A stretch of 64,000 nucleotides of DNA from Bacteroidales bacterium (GCA_017555965.1 JAFZFH010000086.1:19748-83747); one strand, 5' to 3'. Counted from the stretch's first letter, positions 23,400-35,382 are shown. Notes: generated from the sequence alone by a model not told the origin. Numbers and translations are program-made.

Positions 23400-25103
23400 T
23401 TAGTACTGTGTTGTATCATTTGTAACCGATCCTGTTGGGTCAGGGTTGTTAAGAGTTGTCATAACACCGTCAACCTCAGTCGCTACGCCATCTTCCTCAA
23501 GGATATAGTCATTGTTCTCGATCTCGTTATTAGGGATAACGAAGTTCCAGAATGGGCTAACCTCCTCAATGTTATACTTCATTGTATCGTGGATGACGTT
23601 AGAACCAGGATACCAAGTGATCATACCAGGTCTGATACGCTTAGCGTCGAAGAAACCTACACCCTCACCCCAGAACTCAACTCTCTTCTGGAAGAGTACC
23701 TCCTCCTGGAAGTTCTTTACGAAGCCCTCAGAGAATGTATCTGCAGCCATTGCATATGTATAGTTAGGGTCACGGTAAGTTCTCATGAAGTCCTCGAGCT
23801 TAGCGATACCAGCGTCCTCGCCCTGGCTCATACCTACAGCCTCAGCCTCGATAAGATACATCTCCTCAACTCGCATCATCGGCCAATCTACAGCACCACC
23901 GATTGAGTAAGTCTCCCAATCACCAGCCTTACAACGGATCTTGAATGACTTGTAATCAGGCTGCTCCTCGAATGGATATGCCTTGAGGTAAGCCTCGCTA
24001 GACCATCTGTAGTAAGATGCAGGATAAGTCTCTCTGTCTGGGTCGATGAATGACTTCTTACGGAAGTCTGATCTGTTCATACGGTCAAACATCCACTTGT
24101 GGATAGCCATCTGAGTAAGTGAGTTGTATCCCCAGTCAGCCTCACCTGCGAGGAATCCTGTTGGGTTACAAAGGTTACCCATGTTGTTACCTGAGATGTT
24201 GTAGTACCACATCCAAGAGTTGTTACCGGCTGCATCACAGAATGCCATTGCAGGATCTGTCCACTGAGACTCAGTAAGAGGAGTCTTACCAGATGCGTCG
24301 ATAGCCTTGCGAGCATAAACTGCTGCATTGGCATAGTCCTCCATAGCGAGATACATACGAGCCTTAAGACCGTAAACTACAGGGATACCAGGATAACGTC
24401 CTGTAGGAGGTGTGTAACCCTCGAGGAGAGCCTCAGCCTTGTCAAGGTCAGCAAGAACGAAAGCTGCCATCGCCTCCTTAGGTGCACGAGCAGTCTTGTA
24501 CTCAGTCTCCTCCTCAGCGCTTGAAACGATGATAGGACCAGTGAGGCCTTCTACCTTAGATACGTCTGTATACTTGTTTGCAGCTGGAAGATAAAGGTTG
24601 TAGATATCATGGTACATCAAAGCTCTGTAGACATAAGCTGTACCGAGATAACCCTTCTGATCTGCATTGAGTTCGTCAAGTGCAGCGAGTGGTCCGATGA
24701 TATCGTTAGCAGACTTGATGATCTTGTAAAGAGTCATGTAAGGAACTGTCTGACGTGTTGTGGTGTTCTTCATAGAGTAACCATAAGCACCACAATATCC
24801 TGTCCACCAGTCATAACCGATAGTAGCAGAGTTGTTTACGAGGTCATTGTTCATACGTGCGTATGTAATGAGAAGACCTGCGTAAGAGATATCGAACTCC
24901 TGCTGACCGCTCAAACCATAGAAGTAATATGGCTGATAGATCTGAGCAACGAGACCGTCAACTGACGCTGCCATACCTGCTGCTGACTGAGCCAACTGCT
25001 CAGATGTTGCAGCATCCTGCATAGGGAATGTCTCCTTGATACAGCCTGTCAGAAGTGAAACTGAAGCTGCTGTAACAAATAAGGTTTTGAATATATTTTT
25101 CAT
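23400..25103 (-). CDS. SusD/RagB family nutrient-binding outer-membrane lipoprotein
   Basis: The 567-aa protein begins with a lipoprotein signal (LFVTAASVSLLTGCIKE) and has the SusD pattern: an N-terminal helical part with TPR-like helices (GYLGTAYVYRALMYHDIY, GLKARMYLAMEDYANAA) and a C-terminal RagB-like part ending with the R-V-E-F-W-G-E-G stretch (FQKRVEFWGEGVGFFDAKR) and MRVEEMYLIEAEA. It caps the SusC transporter and captures the substrate at the surface. It starts 18 bp after SusC. The substrate is unknown: no glycoside hydrolase is present nearby. Confidence 0.93.
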   Translation of the reverse strand: MKNIFKTLFVTAASVSLLTGCIKETFPMQDAATSEQLAQSAAGMAASVDGLVAQIYQPYYFYGLSGQQEFDISYAGLLITYARMNNDLVNNSATIGYDWWTGYCGAYGYSMKNTTTRQTVPYMTLYKIIKSANDIIGPLAALDELNADQKGYLGTAYVYRALMYHDIYNLYLPAANKYTDVSKVEGLTGPIIVSSAEEETEYKTARAPKEAMAAFVLADLDKAEALLEGYTPPTGRYPGIPVVYGLKARMYLAMEDYANAAVYARKAIDASGKTPLTESQWTDPAMAFCDAAGNNSWMWYYNISGNNMGNLCNPTGFLAGEADWGYNSLTQMAIHKWMFDRMNRSDFRKKSFIDPDRETYPASYYRWSSEAYLKAYPFEEQPDYKSFKIRCKAGDWETYSIGGAVDWPMMRVEEMYLIEAEAVGMSQGEDAGIAKLEDFMRTYRDPNYTYAMAADTFSEGFVKNFQEEVLFQKRVEFWGEGVGFFDAKRIRPGMITWYPGSNVIHDTMKYNIEEVSPFWNFVIPNNEIENNDYILEEDGVATEVDGVMTTLNNPDPTGSVTNDTTQY

Positions 25104-25121
25104 TTATCAGTCCTCCGTTAA

Positions 25122-28100
25122 TTAGAATTTAACTGTAACACCACCTGATATTGTTCTCATTGGAGAGTATCTTGAAGCGGTAGTTGATGATGAGAAGCTC
25201 TGACGTGGATCGAATCCCTTACGAGCAGACCAATAATAAAGGTTCTCAGCTGAAACATAAATTCTGAGTGAATTTATGAGGGCCTTTCTTGTGAACTTAG
25301 CAGGAAGAGTATAACCTACGTTGACATTCTGAAGGTTAAGATAAGATGCAGAAGTCAAGAATCGAGTAGATGATGCGTTAGCATATGTATCACCATACTG
25401 GAAACGTGGGATAGTTGTTGATGGATTAGCTGAAGTCCAAGAGTTGTAAAGATCCTTATGGTAGTTGAAACCGATCTGGCTTGATGTAGGAGAGTACATG
25501 AATGTCTGGTATGAACCATCGAACTGCTTTCCACCTACCTGATATGTAAAGTTAACAGAGAAGTCGAAACCATAAGCGTTTACTGTTGTACCAAAACCAC
25601 CGAATACTGGAGCAAGAGTAGACTTACCTGTAAGGTACTTGGTAGCCTTTGAGTAGTCATCAGTAGTCTCTCTACCTGTTACGTTACCATCATCATCAAG
25701 AACGTTCTTCCACCAGAGTGACTTACCTGTGTTCTGATCAACACCAGCATAATCATAAGTATACCATGTATACATTGAAGAACCCTCTGCCACGAAGAAT
25801 GAGCTGCTTGTGAAACCCTCATGGATGTTACCGTCAGCATCATATACCTTAGAATCCTTCACGTTATCAGCAAGTGAAACGACAGTATTCTTAAGGTAAG
25901 AAACGTTAACGTTGAAGTCCCACTGAACGTCCTTTGTATTTACAAGATTGAAGTGGAAATCACCCTCAACACCGTAGTTGTTCATGTCACCGACGTTCTT
26001 ATAGAGTGAAGTATAACCCTGTGAAGGAGCTACTGGAGTCGGGAAGAGCATGTCTGTTGTCATACGGTTGAAGTACTCGACACTACCGCTGATACGGTTG
26101 TTAAGGAAACCGAACTCGAAACCTGCGTTGAAGTTGGTATTAGTCTCCCAAGTGATGTCCTTGTTACCCTTGCTTGCGAAGATTGTAGAAATCTTACCGT
26201 CAGAAGGTACAATCGAGAAGATATCTGTATATCTGTAAGAACCGATAGAGTCATTACCCTGGCTACCTACTGAAGCCTTAAGCTTCAACTCGTTCATCCA
26301 AGATACGTTGTACCAGTTCTCCTTGCTGATGATCCAGGCAGCACCTGCACTCCAGAAGTTACCCCAACGGTTATCTGGGTGGAAGCGTGAAGAAGCATCT
26401 CTACGGAATGATCCTGAAACGAAGTAACGCTCTGCGAAATCGTACTGTGCACGTGCAAAGTAACCCTCATTGTTGTACATGGTCTGGTATGAAGAAGCGC
26501 TCTGTCCGTCAACAACAGCTCCATCGAGCTCCTTGTTAGACTGCGAGAACATCTGGCTCTTGCTAGCACCCACATAATAGCCCTGATTTGTGTAGTACTC
26601 ATGTCCGACGAGAACACCTACATTGTGCTGACCGAACTTTCTTGAGTAGTTGAGGAGCTGCTGAGTATTCCAAGCGTAGCTGCGGGTGTGACCCACTGAA
26701 ACTGTACCACCAGTTGAACGGAACTGTCCGTAGTATGGGTTGTAAACATAATTAGAACGAGTCTCGTCAAGAGTTGCAGAAGCGTTTACTGTGAATGTAA
26801 GACCCTTCAGAATGTTAACGTCAACATAACCCTGAGCTGAGAGAGCGTTACCCTCTGCGTGGTTTGTGTTATACTTGTTACCGAGGACAGGGTTAGCGTC
26901 AGTGATGAACGGACGTGAAGCACCTGGGATACCACCATTGTTGAGAACACCGTTACCATGGTCGAGAACTGCGATGCCATTTACATCATAGTACTGTGAA
27001 CCGTCAGCATTTCTCACGTAAAGCGGATAGATAGGAGCGATCTGAGATGTGAAGGCCCAGATGTTAGCTGTTGATCCGTCAGCACCGTTATTACCAAGTG
27101 AGTTGAAACCGAACTTAGTATAAGACATATTTGCACCGATCTTCAACCACTCTTTAGCCTGATAGTCAGCCTTGAGACGTGCAGAAAGACGCTCGTGGTC
27201 AGACTTCTCAGTAATACCCTGGTTGTTAAGGTAGCTCAATGAAGAGAAGAAAGACATCTTGTCCTGAGCACCTGAAACAGTGAGAGTATACTCCTGACGT
27301 ACACCATTGCGATATACCTCGTCTGCCCAATCATCAGCCTTGAGCATGTGGTTGCCGCTTACATAACCCTCAGTTGCACCTGGGTTGAACTTACCGTTAC
27401 GGCCGATAGCATACTGTCCTGCAGGGATAGTATAAACCTGATAACCGAGACCGCCGGCAGCTGCATTGAAGAGATTTTCATTTGCTCTCATGTAAGCTTC
27501 GTCTGCTGTAAGACCGAGACCGTCAGCCGATGTGTAGTAGTTATTGAGAGCTGTAAAGTGCTGCTCGTAGTAAGCACGCGGATCTGAGATAACATCATAC
27601 TCCTGAAGAGCGTTTGTATTCACACCCACCTTAGCGTCGAATGATACAAGTGCCTGACCAGCCTTACCTCTCTTTGTTGTGATCATGATGACACCATTAG
27701 CACCACGAGCACCATAAAGGGCGTTCGATGCCGCATCCTTGAGGACTGTCATGCTCTCGATATCACTTGGAGCGATGTTGTTCATATCGCCGTCAAATGG
27801 AGCACCGTCAACGATGATGAGAGGGTCGTTACCCGCGTTGATTGAAGAAATACCACGCACACGGATAGTCGAAGATGAACCAGGAGCACCGTTTGATGAA
27901 ACGAGCTGTACACCGGCTACCTGACCAGCGAGGGCGTTAGTAACGTTTGATACCTGCGACTGCGCAAGTTTTTCGTCACCGATCACCTTTGCAGAACCTG
28001 TAAAGGCTTCCTTTGTTGATGTACCGAATGCCACAACGATAGTCTCGCTGAGCGTCTCTGAATCAGGAGAAAGAACTACATTCAAGGTTCTTCTTCCTTC

Positions 28101-28355
28101 CACAGGAACTTCCAGAGAATGATATCCGAGTGAAGAGAACACCAGGACACCGTCTGCCGGTACTGTCATTGTGAACAAACCATCTGCGTCTGTGCTGGCT
28201 CCTGTCATAGTACCTTTCAGCTGAATTGAAGCGAAAGGTACAAATTCATCTGTTGATGAATCTTTTACACTTCCGGTTACTGTTATATTCTGTGCTATCG
28301 CTACAGAACTGATCAGTACCGCCAACACTGTGAAAAATAGTTTCATTTTTCTCAT
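25122..28355 (-). CDS. SusC/RagA family TonB-dependent transporter
   Basis: The 1077-aa product has a signal peptide (LFFTVLAVLISSVAIAQ), a carboxypeptidase-regulatory-like domain (ITVTGSVKDSSTDEFVPFAS), the TonB-box-like/plug region with IRVRGISSINAGNDPLIIVD and ALYGARGANGVIMITTKRG, and a C-terminal beta barrel ending GGVTVKF. It imports a ligand delivered by SusD, energised by TonB. It is encoded divergently from a paralogous SusC/SusD pair. Its codon choice looks restricted, similar to groL and ribosomal genes, suggesting high expression; this is an impression, not a calculation. Confidence 0.96.
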   Translation of the reverse strand: MRKMKLFFTVLAVLISSVAIAQNITVTGSVKDSSTDEFVPFASIQLKGTMTGASTDADGLFTMTVPADGVLVFSSLGYHSLEVPVEGRRTLNVVLSPDSETLSETIVVAFGTSTKEAFTGSAKVIGDEKLAQSQVSNVTNALAGQVAGVQLVSSNGAPGSSSTIRVRGISSINAGNDPLIIVDGAPFDGDMNNIAPSDIESMTVLKDAASNALYGARGANGVIMITTKRGKAGQALVSFDAKVGVNTNALQEYDVISDPRAYYEQHFTALNNYYTSADGLGLTADEAYMRANENLFNAAAGGLGYQVYTIPAGQYAIGRNGKFNPGATEGYVSGNHMLKADDWADEVYRNGVRQEYTLTVSGAQDKMSFFSSLSYLNNQGITEKSDHERLSARLKADYQAKEWLKIGANMSYTKFGFNSLGNNGADGSTANIWAFTSQIAPIYPLYVRNADGSQYYDVNGIAVLDHGNGVLNNGGIPGASRPFITDANPVLGNKYNTNHAEGNALSAQGYVDVNILKGLTFTVNASATLDETRSNYVYNPYYGQFRSTGGTVSVGHTRSYAWNTQQLLNYSRKFGQHNVGVLVGHEYYTNQGYYVGASKSQMFSQSNKELDGAVVDGQSASSYQTMYNNEGYFARAQYDFAERYFVSGSFRRDASSRFHPDNRWGNFWSAGAAWIISKENWYNVSWMNELKLKASVGSQGNDSIGSYRYTDIFSIVPSDGKISTIFASKGNKDITWETNTNFNAGFEFGFLNNRISGSVEYFNRMTTDMLFPTPVAPSQGYTSLYKNVGDMNNYGVEGDFHFNLVNTKDVQWDFNVNVSYLKNTVVSLADNVKDSKVYDADGNIHEGFTSSSFFVAEGSSMYTWYTYDYAGVDQNTGKSLWWKNVLDDDGNVTGRETTDDYSKATKYLTGKSTLAPVFGGFGTTVNAYGFDFSVNFTYQVGGKQFDGSYQTFMYSPTSSQIGFNYHKDLYNSWTSANPSTTIPRFQYGDTYANASSTRFLTSASYLNLQNVNVGYTLPAKFTRKALINSLRIYVSAENLYYWSARKGFDPRQSFSSSTTASRYSPMRTISGGVTVKF

Positions 28356-28466
28356 AGTTGTTACTTTTAGTTGTTAAACATAAATATTGAATAGAAATTT
28401 TTCCGTACACAAACACTACACTATCATCATGCACAGATAAACGTGCTTTTACAGCACCATTTTCAA

Positions 28467-28498
28467 CAAAGTTCGACAATGTTTTTTAATATTCCAAA
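28467..28498 (-). promoter_or_regulatory. Candidate promoter of the minus-strand SusC operon
   Basis: The minus strand reads TTTG (28498-28495), 20 nt, GAACTTTG (28474-28467), one base off the -7 consensus. It predicts a leader of about 105 nt that can form a small hairpin (GTGCT/AGCAC). Confidence 0.35.
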
Positions 28499-28741
28499 CT
28501 TCCTCAAGCCCCCTAATAGTAATAATTCGTGACCTGTTTTGGGCCATTTATAGAATATTATCACACTTCACACTAGTGCAGACTTACAAACTGTAAGCTT
28601 TCTTTATTGTATATCGGACATATTATAAATTTAACAAAAATTTAACTTTTGTGTAATTTCCATCGGTCATATCTGTTTTTCAGGGTCCGGAAGTATATTT
28701 TTGGCATAGTAAATGCCATTATCGGAGCCTGAACAACCTTT
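28499..28741. other. Divergent intergenic region between the two SusC genes
   Basis: The 28356-28793 gap contains no credible gene. This part holds two small perfect hairpins, CTTACA/TGTAAG (28583-28597) and TGGCAT/ATGCCA (28702-28718), and an AT-rich tract. A TAACTTTTG stretch near 28643 resembles a -7 box but lacks a -33 partner. No binding site for a known regulator is evident. Confidence 0.4.
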
Positions 28742-28791
28742 TGACAATCATTCTGACCGGACTTCTTATGTATAAACATTAATGATTGTCA
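28742..28791 (+). promoter_or_regulatory. 11-bp perfect inverted repeat spanning the upstream start codon of the plus-strand susC
   Basis: TGACAATCATT (28742-28752) pairs perfectly with AATGATTGTCA (28781-28791), with a 28-nt loop. The right arm includes ATG 28782 and ends two bases before ATG 28794. Formed in mRNA it would occlude the start; as DNA it would be a widely spaced dyad. Confidence 0.6.
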
Positions 28792-28793
28792 CG

Positions 28794-31700
28794 ATGAGAT
28801 TAATTTTAACTCTTCTGACTGCCTTGACGGCAATCGCGGCATCCGCACAAGATTTCCCGCTCACCGTAAAGGGAAAGGTGACCGATTCATCTGACGGTTC
28901 ACCGATCCCCTTCGCTTCAGTACACATCGAGGGAACCATGGTCGGAATCAATGCTGACGGAGATGGCTTCTACACGATCTCAATCCCTGAAGACTGTACT
29001 CTCATATTCTCATCCATCGGATTCAGGGCTAAAGAGGTCTCAACAAAGGGACGCACTACACTTGACGTATCATTGGATCCGGATGCCGAAATCATCGAGG
29101 AAACGATAGTAATCGCCTATGGAACCGCAACCAAAAGTTCATTTACAGGTTCTGCGGCAGTAGTGGATGCTCAGACCATCGAGTCCAGAGTAAGCACTGA
29201 CGTAACCCGTGCCTTGGCCGGCACGACCCCGGGAGTACAGGTCATTTCTTCATCCGGAGATCCTGCTGACGGCGGCGCAACCATCAGAATACGTGGAATC
29301 GGCTCGATGAGCGCCAGCAACTCCCCTCTCTATATCGTGGACGGAATGCCGTTCGACGGCTCGATATCCGACATCAATCCCAACGACGTCGAATCCATGT
29401 CCGTCCTCAAGGATGCAGCCGCTTCTGCCATATATGGAGCACGAGGCGCGAACGGTGTGGTACTTATCACAACAAAACGATCAACAGGCAGCTCCGACGC
29501 CAGAATCCGTTTCGACGCGAAATGGGGCTCGAACTCAAGGCTTATTCCGCAGTATGACGTGATCGACGATCCTGCACAATACTATGAGACCCACTACAGG
29601 ATGATGTACAACTCTCAGGTATATGCAGGAAAGAGCCCTGCTGAGGCGTACGCTTATGCAGATGCAAACCTTTTCAACCAGAACAATGGAGGGCTGGGTT
29701 ATCAGGTATTCACCATTCCGGCAGGAGAGAAGTTCATCGGTACCGATTTCCGCCTCAACCCTAAGGCTGTCCTCGGCTATTCGGACGGAGAGTATTACTA
29801 CACACCGGACAACTGGTATTCAGAAGCATTCCACAGTTCATTCAGACAGGAATATAACCTTTCGGTAAGCGGAGGCAGAGACAGGCTGAACTATTATGGC
29901 AGCGTCGGATACCTGAACGACGGAGGTATCGTGAACAACTCCGATTATGAAAGATATACAGCACGAATCAATGTGGACTGGCAGGCAAGAGAATGGATGA
30001 AGGTCAGCACCAGCATGAGCTATGCCCATTCTGATTCTCAGAGCGCATCATATTCGTCGACATACGGCTCGTCCGGCAACATCTTCTACATAACCAACAT
30101 GATGGGTCCGATTTACCCGCTGTATGTACGCGATGCTGACGGACATATAATGTATGAAAACGGAATGAAGCTCTATGATTCCAATCAGACGAATTTCGTA
30201 CGTCCCTCATTCGTAGGCAATGCCGTCCGCGACAACGAAGTCAACAGAAGGCAGAACTACTCAGACTTTGTGACAGGCAAATGGGGTGTGGTCATTACTC
30301 CCATAAGCGGGCTGTCAATAACAGCGAATATCGGCCTCACTGACGAAAATTCACGATACAATGCACTTTACAGCAGATTCGGATCGCAAAGTTCCACTGA
30401 CGGCCAGGCATATGTCAGCCACGACAGAGCCTTTGCCGTAAACAATCAGTACCTTGCGGAATACAAGACAGATTTCCAGGGAAGTGTCCACAGCCTCAAC
30501 ATCCTTGCAGGATATGAACTTTACAGACTGAAGGAGCAGTTCCTCGAAGGACAGAATGACCATCTGTTCGACCCATATATCGGAGAGTTGAGCAACGCCG
30601 ACGGCAGCAACTCCAAACAACTGTCATCATATACTGCTGACTACCTCACCCAAGGCTTTCTTACCAGAGCGCAGTATGAATACGCCGGACGTTACTTTGC
30701 AAGTGCCTCTTACCGACGCGACGGTTCATCCCGCTTTGCTCCAGGACACAGATGGGGCAACTTCGGAAGCATCGGTGCAGCCTGGTTGACAAGTTCAGAG
30801 TGGTTCATGGAGGACATATGGTGGCTGGATATGCTGAAACTGAAGGCGAGCTATGGAGTACAGGGTAACGACAATCTTTATCCGTCATCCAACTATACAA
30901 GGAAATACCATCCGTATTCCGACAATTACACACATTCCTACAATGAGGCAACCGGAGAATATTCGACCGAGCTGGCATATAAGGGTAATGAGGAGCTGAC
31001 ATGGGAGTCATCGCATGCATTCAATATCGGAGTGGACTTCGAGGTCCTCAGCGGCCTGCTTAACGGAAGCATGGAATATTTCTCACGCAAGACTGTCGAC
31101 CTGCTCTACAGCAAGGACGTGCCACTTTCATCCGGCAACCCGACCGGTTACTATCCGGTAAATGTAGGTTCGATCGCGAACAACGGATTCGAATTCTCAT
31201 TCGACGGCATCATAATGAACAGGACAGATCTCCTCTGGACATGGAACCTGAACATGAGCCATTACAACAACCGCATAGTATCCCTCGACCCTTCGATTTC
31301 GGAGAAAGGAATAATGGGCGGCAACTATATATATAAGGTAGGCGGCTCATTGTATGAAGCATATATGCGCAAGTTCGCAGGAGTGGATCCGGAAAATGGA
31401 AAGGCCAGATGGTACCGCAAGGTTCTTGACCAGAATGGTGATTGGACCGGAGAATCAGAAATCACCGAAGTATTTTCCGACGCATCACAATATGAGCTCG
31501 GATCTGTGCTGCCGGAACTCTATGGCGGATTCGGCACCGCATTAAAGGCTTATGGATTTGATTTCTCAGCACAGTTCTCGTTCCAGCTTGGCGGAAAATA
31601 TTACGACGGAACCTATCAGGCCCTGATGCACACCTCATCTTCTGCGGGAACTGCATGGCACAAAGATGCACTTAGAGCATGGACAGAAGACAATCCTTCA

Positions 31701-32018
31701 TCTGAATTTCCACGTCTGGATGGAGACACCAGTGTAGGACAAACTGCAGTCAGCAACTACCTGACACGGTCCGACTATCTGAGCATCAACAATATAACTC
31801 TAGGATACACATTACCGGAACACATTACGGCATTAATGCAGATGGAAAGTCTCAGGATCTATCTTGCAGGAGACAATCTGGCGGTAATCTCTGCAAGACG
31901 CGGAATGGACCCTAGATTTTCCATGGGACTCGGCTCACTGACTTCAGGTTCCGGTCTCAACAGCGGATCTTACTCCGCTATGCGCACCATCACAGCAGGA
32001 GTCACACTTACATTTTAA
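28794..32018 (+). CDS. SusC/RagA family TonB-dependent transporter (second system)
   Basis: The protein (1074 aa from ATG 28794) has a signal peptide (LILTLLTALTAIAASAQ), a carboxypeptidase-like N-terminal domain (LTVKGKVTDSSDGSPIPFAS), plug motifs IRIRGIGSMSASNSPLYIVD and AIYGARGANGVVLITTKR, and a barrel ending AGVTLTF. It is closely related in layout to the minus-strand SusC but clearly different in the barrel and in codon use. ATG 28782 would add four residues (MIVT) ahead of the signal peptide; ATG 28794 is preferred because it begins MRLILTLL directly. It is followed 5 bp later by its SusD partner. Confidence 0.95.
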   Translation: MRLILTLLTALTAIAASAQDFPLTVKGKVTDSSDGSPIPFASVHIEGTMVGINADGDGFYTISIPEDCTLIFSSIGFRAKEVSTKGRTTLDVSLDPDAEIIEETIVIAYGTATKSSFTGSAAVVDAQTIESRVSTDVTRALAGTTPGVQVISSSGDPADGGATIRIRGIGSMSASNSPLYIVDGMPFDGSISDINPNDVESMSVLKDAAASAIYGARGANGVVLITTKRSTGSSDARIRFDAKWGSNSRLIPQYDVIDDPAQYYETHYRMMYNSQVYAGKSPAEAYAYADANLFNQNNGGLGYQVFTIPAGEKFIGTDFRLNPKAVLGYSDGEYYYTPDNWYSEAFHSSFRQEYNLSVSGGRDRLNYYGSVGYLNDGGIVNNSDYERYTARINVDWQAREWMKVSTSMSYAHSDSQSASYSSTYGSSGNIFYITNMMGPIYPLYVRDADGHIMYENGMKLYDSNQTNFVRPSFVGNAVRDNEVNRRQNYSDFVTGKWGVVITPISGLSITANIGLTDENSRYNALYSRFGSQSSTDGQAYVSHDRAFAVNNQYLAEYKTDFQGSVHSLNILAGYELYRLKEQFLEGQNDHLFDPYIGELSNADGSNSKQLSSYTADYLTQGFLTRAQYEYAGRYFASASYRRDGSSRFAPGHRWGNFGSIGAAWLTSSEWFMEDIWWLDMLKLKASYGVQGNDNLYPSSNYTRKYHPYSDNYTHSYNEATGEYSTELAYKGNEELTWESSHAFNIGVDFEVLSGLLNGSMEYFSRKTVDLLYSKDVPLSSGNPTGYYPVNVGSIANNGFEFSFDGIIMNRTDLLWTWNLNMSHYNNRIVSLDPSISEKGIMGGNYIYKVGGSLYEAYMRKFAGVDPENGKARWYRKVLDQNGDWTGESEITEVFSDASQYELGSVLPELYGGFGTALKAYGFDFSAQFSFQLGGKYYDGTYQALMHTSSSAGTAWHKDALRAWTEDNPSSEFPRLDGDTSVGQTAVSNYLTRSDYLSINNITLGYTLPEHITALMQMESLRIYLAGDNLAVISARRGMDPRFSMGLGSLTSGSGLNSGSYSAMRTITAGVTLTF

Positions 32019-32023
32019 TCATC

Positions 32024-33640
32024 ATGAAAAAGACATATATAATATTACTGTCAGCCGCTGTAGGCTGCAGCCAGATGAATGAGCTGCAGCCGCAGGGAGG
32101 CATCATCACAACCGAACAGCTCCAGGAGGTCAACAGCGTGGTACCTTCCCGAGCGGATGCGTCCTTCAACGGAATGTTCACCAAGCTCGGTTCTCCGGGC
32201 AGTGTCCTCGGAGGATCGAGACCGGACGATTTCGGATTTGTGATGATGGCGTTTTCCAATGATATCGAAGCAGCGGACGTCCTACTCGCAAACAGCGGAT
32301 ACAACTGGTTCTCCGTATGCGGCCTTCTGTCTTCAAGAAACGCCGACTACGCCAACCCGTACATACGATATGCGGCTCCATACAACACCATCGCTGCGGC
32401 AAACGAAATCATCAGGACATACTCAGGCACTGCTGACTCCGCAGTCATCCGTCATAAAGTTGCACAGGCCCATGCCATGCGTGCCTTCGCATACCTTAAC
32501 CTGGCTCCATATTTCCAGTTCGGATATGCGGCAGGGGCAGAACATCTGCCATGTGTTCCGCTTGTAACCGAAGAGACAACCGACTTCACCGACAACCCTC
32601 GCGCCACAGTTTCTGATGTATATGCACTGATAATCAGCGATCTTACATTCGCCATTGACAATCTTGCGGACTATGTCCGTACCGACAAGTCCAGGATCGA
32701 CAGGCAGACCGCATATGGACTCCGTGCTCGTGCATATATGAATATGGAAGAGTGGTCGCTTGCGGCTGCCGATGCCGCAGCTGCGGCTGAAGGATATGTT
32801 CCGGCTTCGGTCTCTGAAGTGTCAAAGCCGTCATTCTACGACATCAACGAACACAACTGGATCTGGGGATACGACATGACCACGGAAATAGCGCTGAAGA
32901 ATCCGTATGCGACTTCAAGCTCTTGGATCAGGTCATTCTCTGGAGACGGTTATTCAGCCGCCACACAGGTATATTCGTGCATCAACAATCTGCTTTATGA
33001 GAAGATACCCGCAAGCGATGTGCGTAAGGGTTGGTGGGTAGACTCTTCTCTGGAATCTCCTCTGCTGGAGTCCGTCACATGGAACGGAGTAAGCGGAAAT
33101 GATGTGGCCACGCTGGAGATTGACGATGTAAAGATGACATTCCTCCCCTACACCAATGTCAAGTTCGGAATGTCTTCTGTCGGAGGTACTCTTAACGACG
33201 AGGACTGGCCGCTGATGAGGGTGGAGGAGATGATACTCATCCAGGCTGAGGCCCTTCTGAAGAGCGGATCTGCCGGTGCAGCACTCTCTGTGTTGGAAAA
33301 CTTTGTAAGAAGCTACAGGGACCCATCATATTCTGCAGCTGCGGGAGGCAGGACTCTGGAGGACGAGATATGGTTTCAGAGAAGGGTCGAGCTTTGGGGA
33401 GAAGGATTCTCGAACAGTGACACCCGCAGGCTGAACAAGCCTCTGGTGCGGTTCCATGATGGTTCTGACAGCAATGTACCTTCTGCTTTCCGCTTCAACA
33501 TGGCAGCAGACGACGGATGGTGGCTCATGCGATTCACTTCCAGCGAGATGAACACGAACCTGGCGATCATCGACAACACAGGCGGCACCCAACCTGTCCA
33601 GGATCAGCTGGGTAGTCTGCGCGACGGCGTGACCGATTAG
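32024..33640 (+). CDS. SusD/RagB family lipoprotein (second system)
   Basis: The 538-aa product starts MKKTYIILLSAAVGCSQ, a short lipoprotein signal with Cys15. SusD-type helices follow (AHAMRAFAYLNLAPYFQFGY, TAYGLRARAYMNMEEWSLAA), and the C-terminal RagB signature DWPLMRVEEMILIQAEALL and WFQRRVELWGEGFSN. It is the surface lid of the upstream transporter. The operon seems to end here, at a hairpin (33646-33689), with no enzyme genes attached, so the imported substrate cannot be inferred. Confidence 0.92.
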   Translation: MKKTYIILLSAAVGCSQMNELQPQGGIITTEQLQEVNSVVPSRADASFNGMFTKLGSPGSVLGGSRPDDFGFVMMAFSNDIEAADVLLANSGYNWFSVCGLLSSRNADYANPYIRYAAPYNTIAAANEIIRTYSGTADSAVIRHKVAQAHAMRAFAYLNLAPYFQFGYAAGAEHLPCVPLVTEETTDFTDNPRATVSDVYALIISDLTFAIDNLADYVRTDKSRIDRQTAYGLRARAYMNMEEWSLAAADAAAAAEGYVPASVSEVSKPSFYDINEHNWIWGYDMTTEIALKNPYATSSSWIRSFSGDGYSAATQVYSCINNLLYEKIPASDVRKGWWVDSSLESPLLESVTWNGVSGNDVATLEIDDVKMTFLPYTNVKFGMSSVGGTLNDEDWPLMRVEEMILIQAEALLKSGSAGAALSVLENFVRSYRDPSYSAAAGGRTLEDEIWFQRRVELWGEGFSNSDTRRLNKPLVRFHDGSDSNVPSAFRFNMAADDGWWLMRFTSSEMNTNLAIIDNTGGTQPVQDQLGSLRDGVTD

Positions 33641-33645
33641 ATACA

Positions 33646-33689
33646 GATACGGTTGTCAGGCGATATTCAATCATCCTGACAACCGTATC
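33646..33689. terminator. 15-bp perfect hairpin after the second SusD, terminator between convergent operons
   Basis: GATACGGTTGTCAGG (33646-33660) pairs perfectly with CCTGACAACCGTATC (33675-33689). The T-tract is weak (CTGTTTAAT), but it lies between the convergent SusD and groL genes, where a terminator is expected. Confidence 0.65.
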
Positions 33690-33741
33690 CTGTTTAATCA
33701 TGGTGGCGAGCTTCCCAGACCACCGTCAAGGCTTAACGCAA

Positions 33742-35382
<1,641 letters not shown>

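Noticed and set aside
28356-28793. ECF sigma / anti-sigma or small RNA gene between the SusC genes
   Set aside because: No open frame with family features and no promoter-terminator pair was found in the region.
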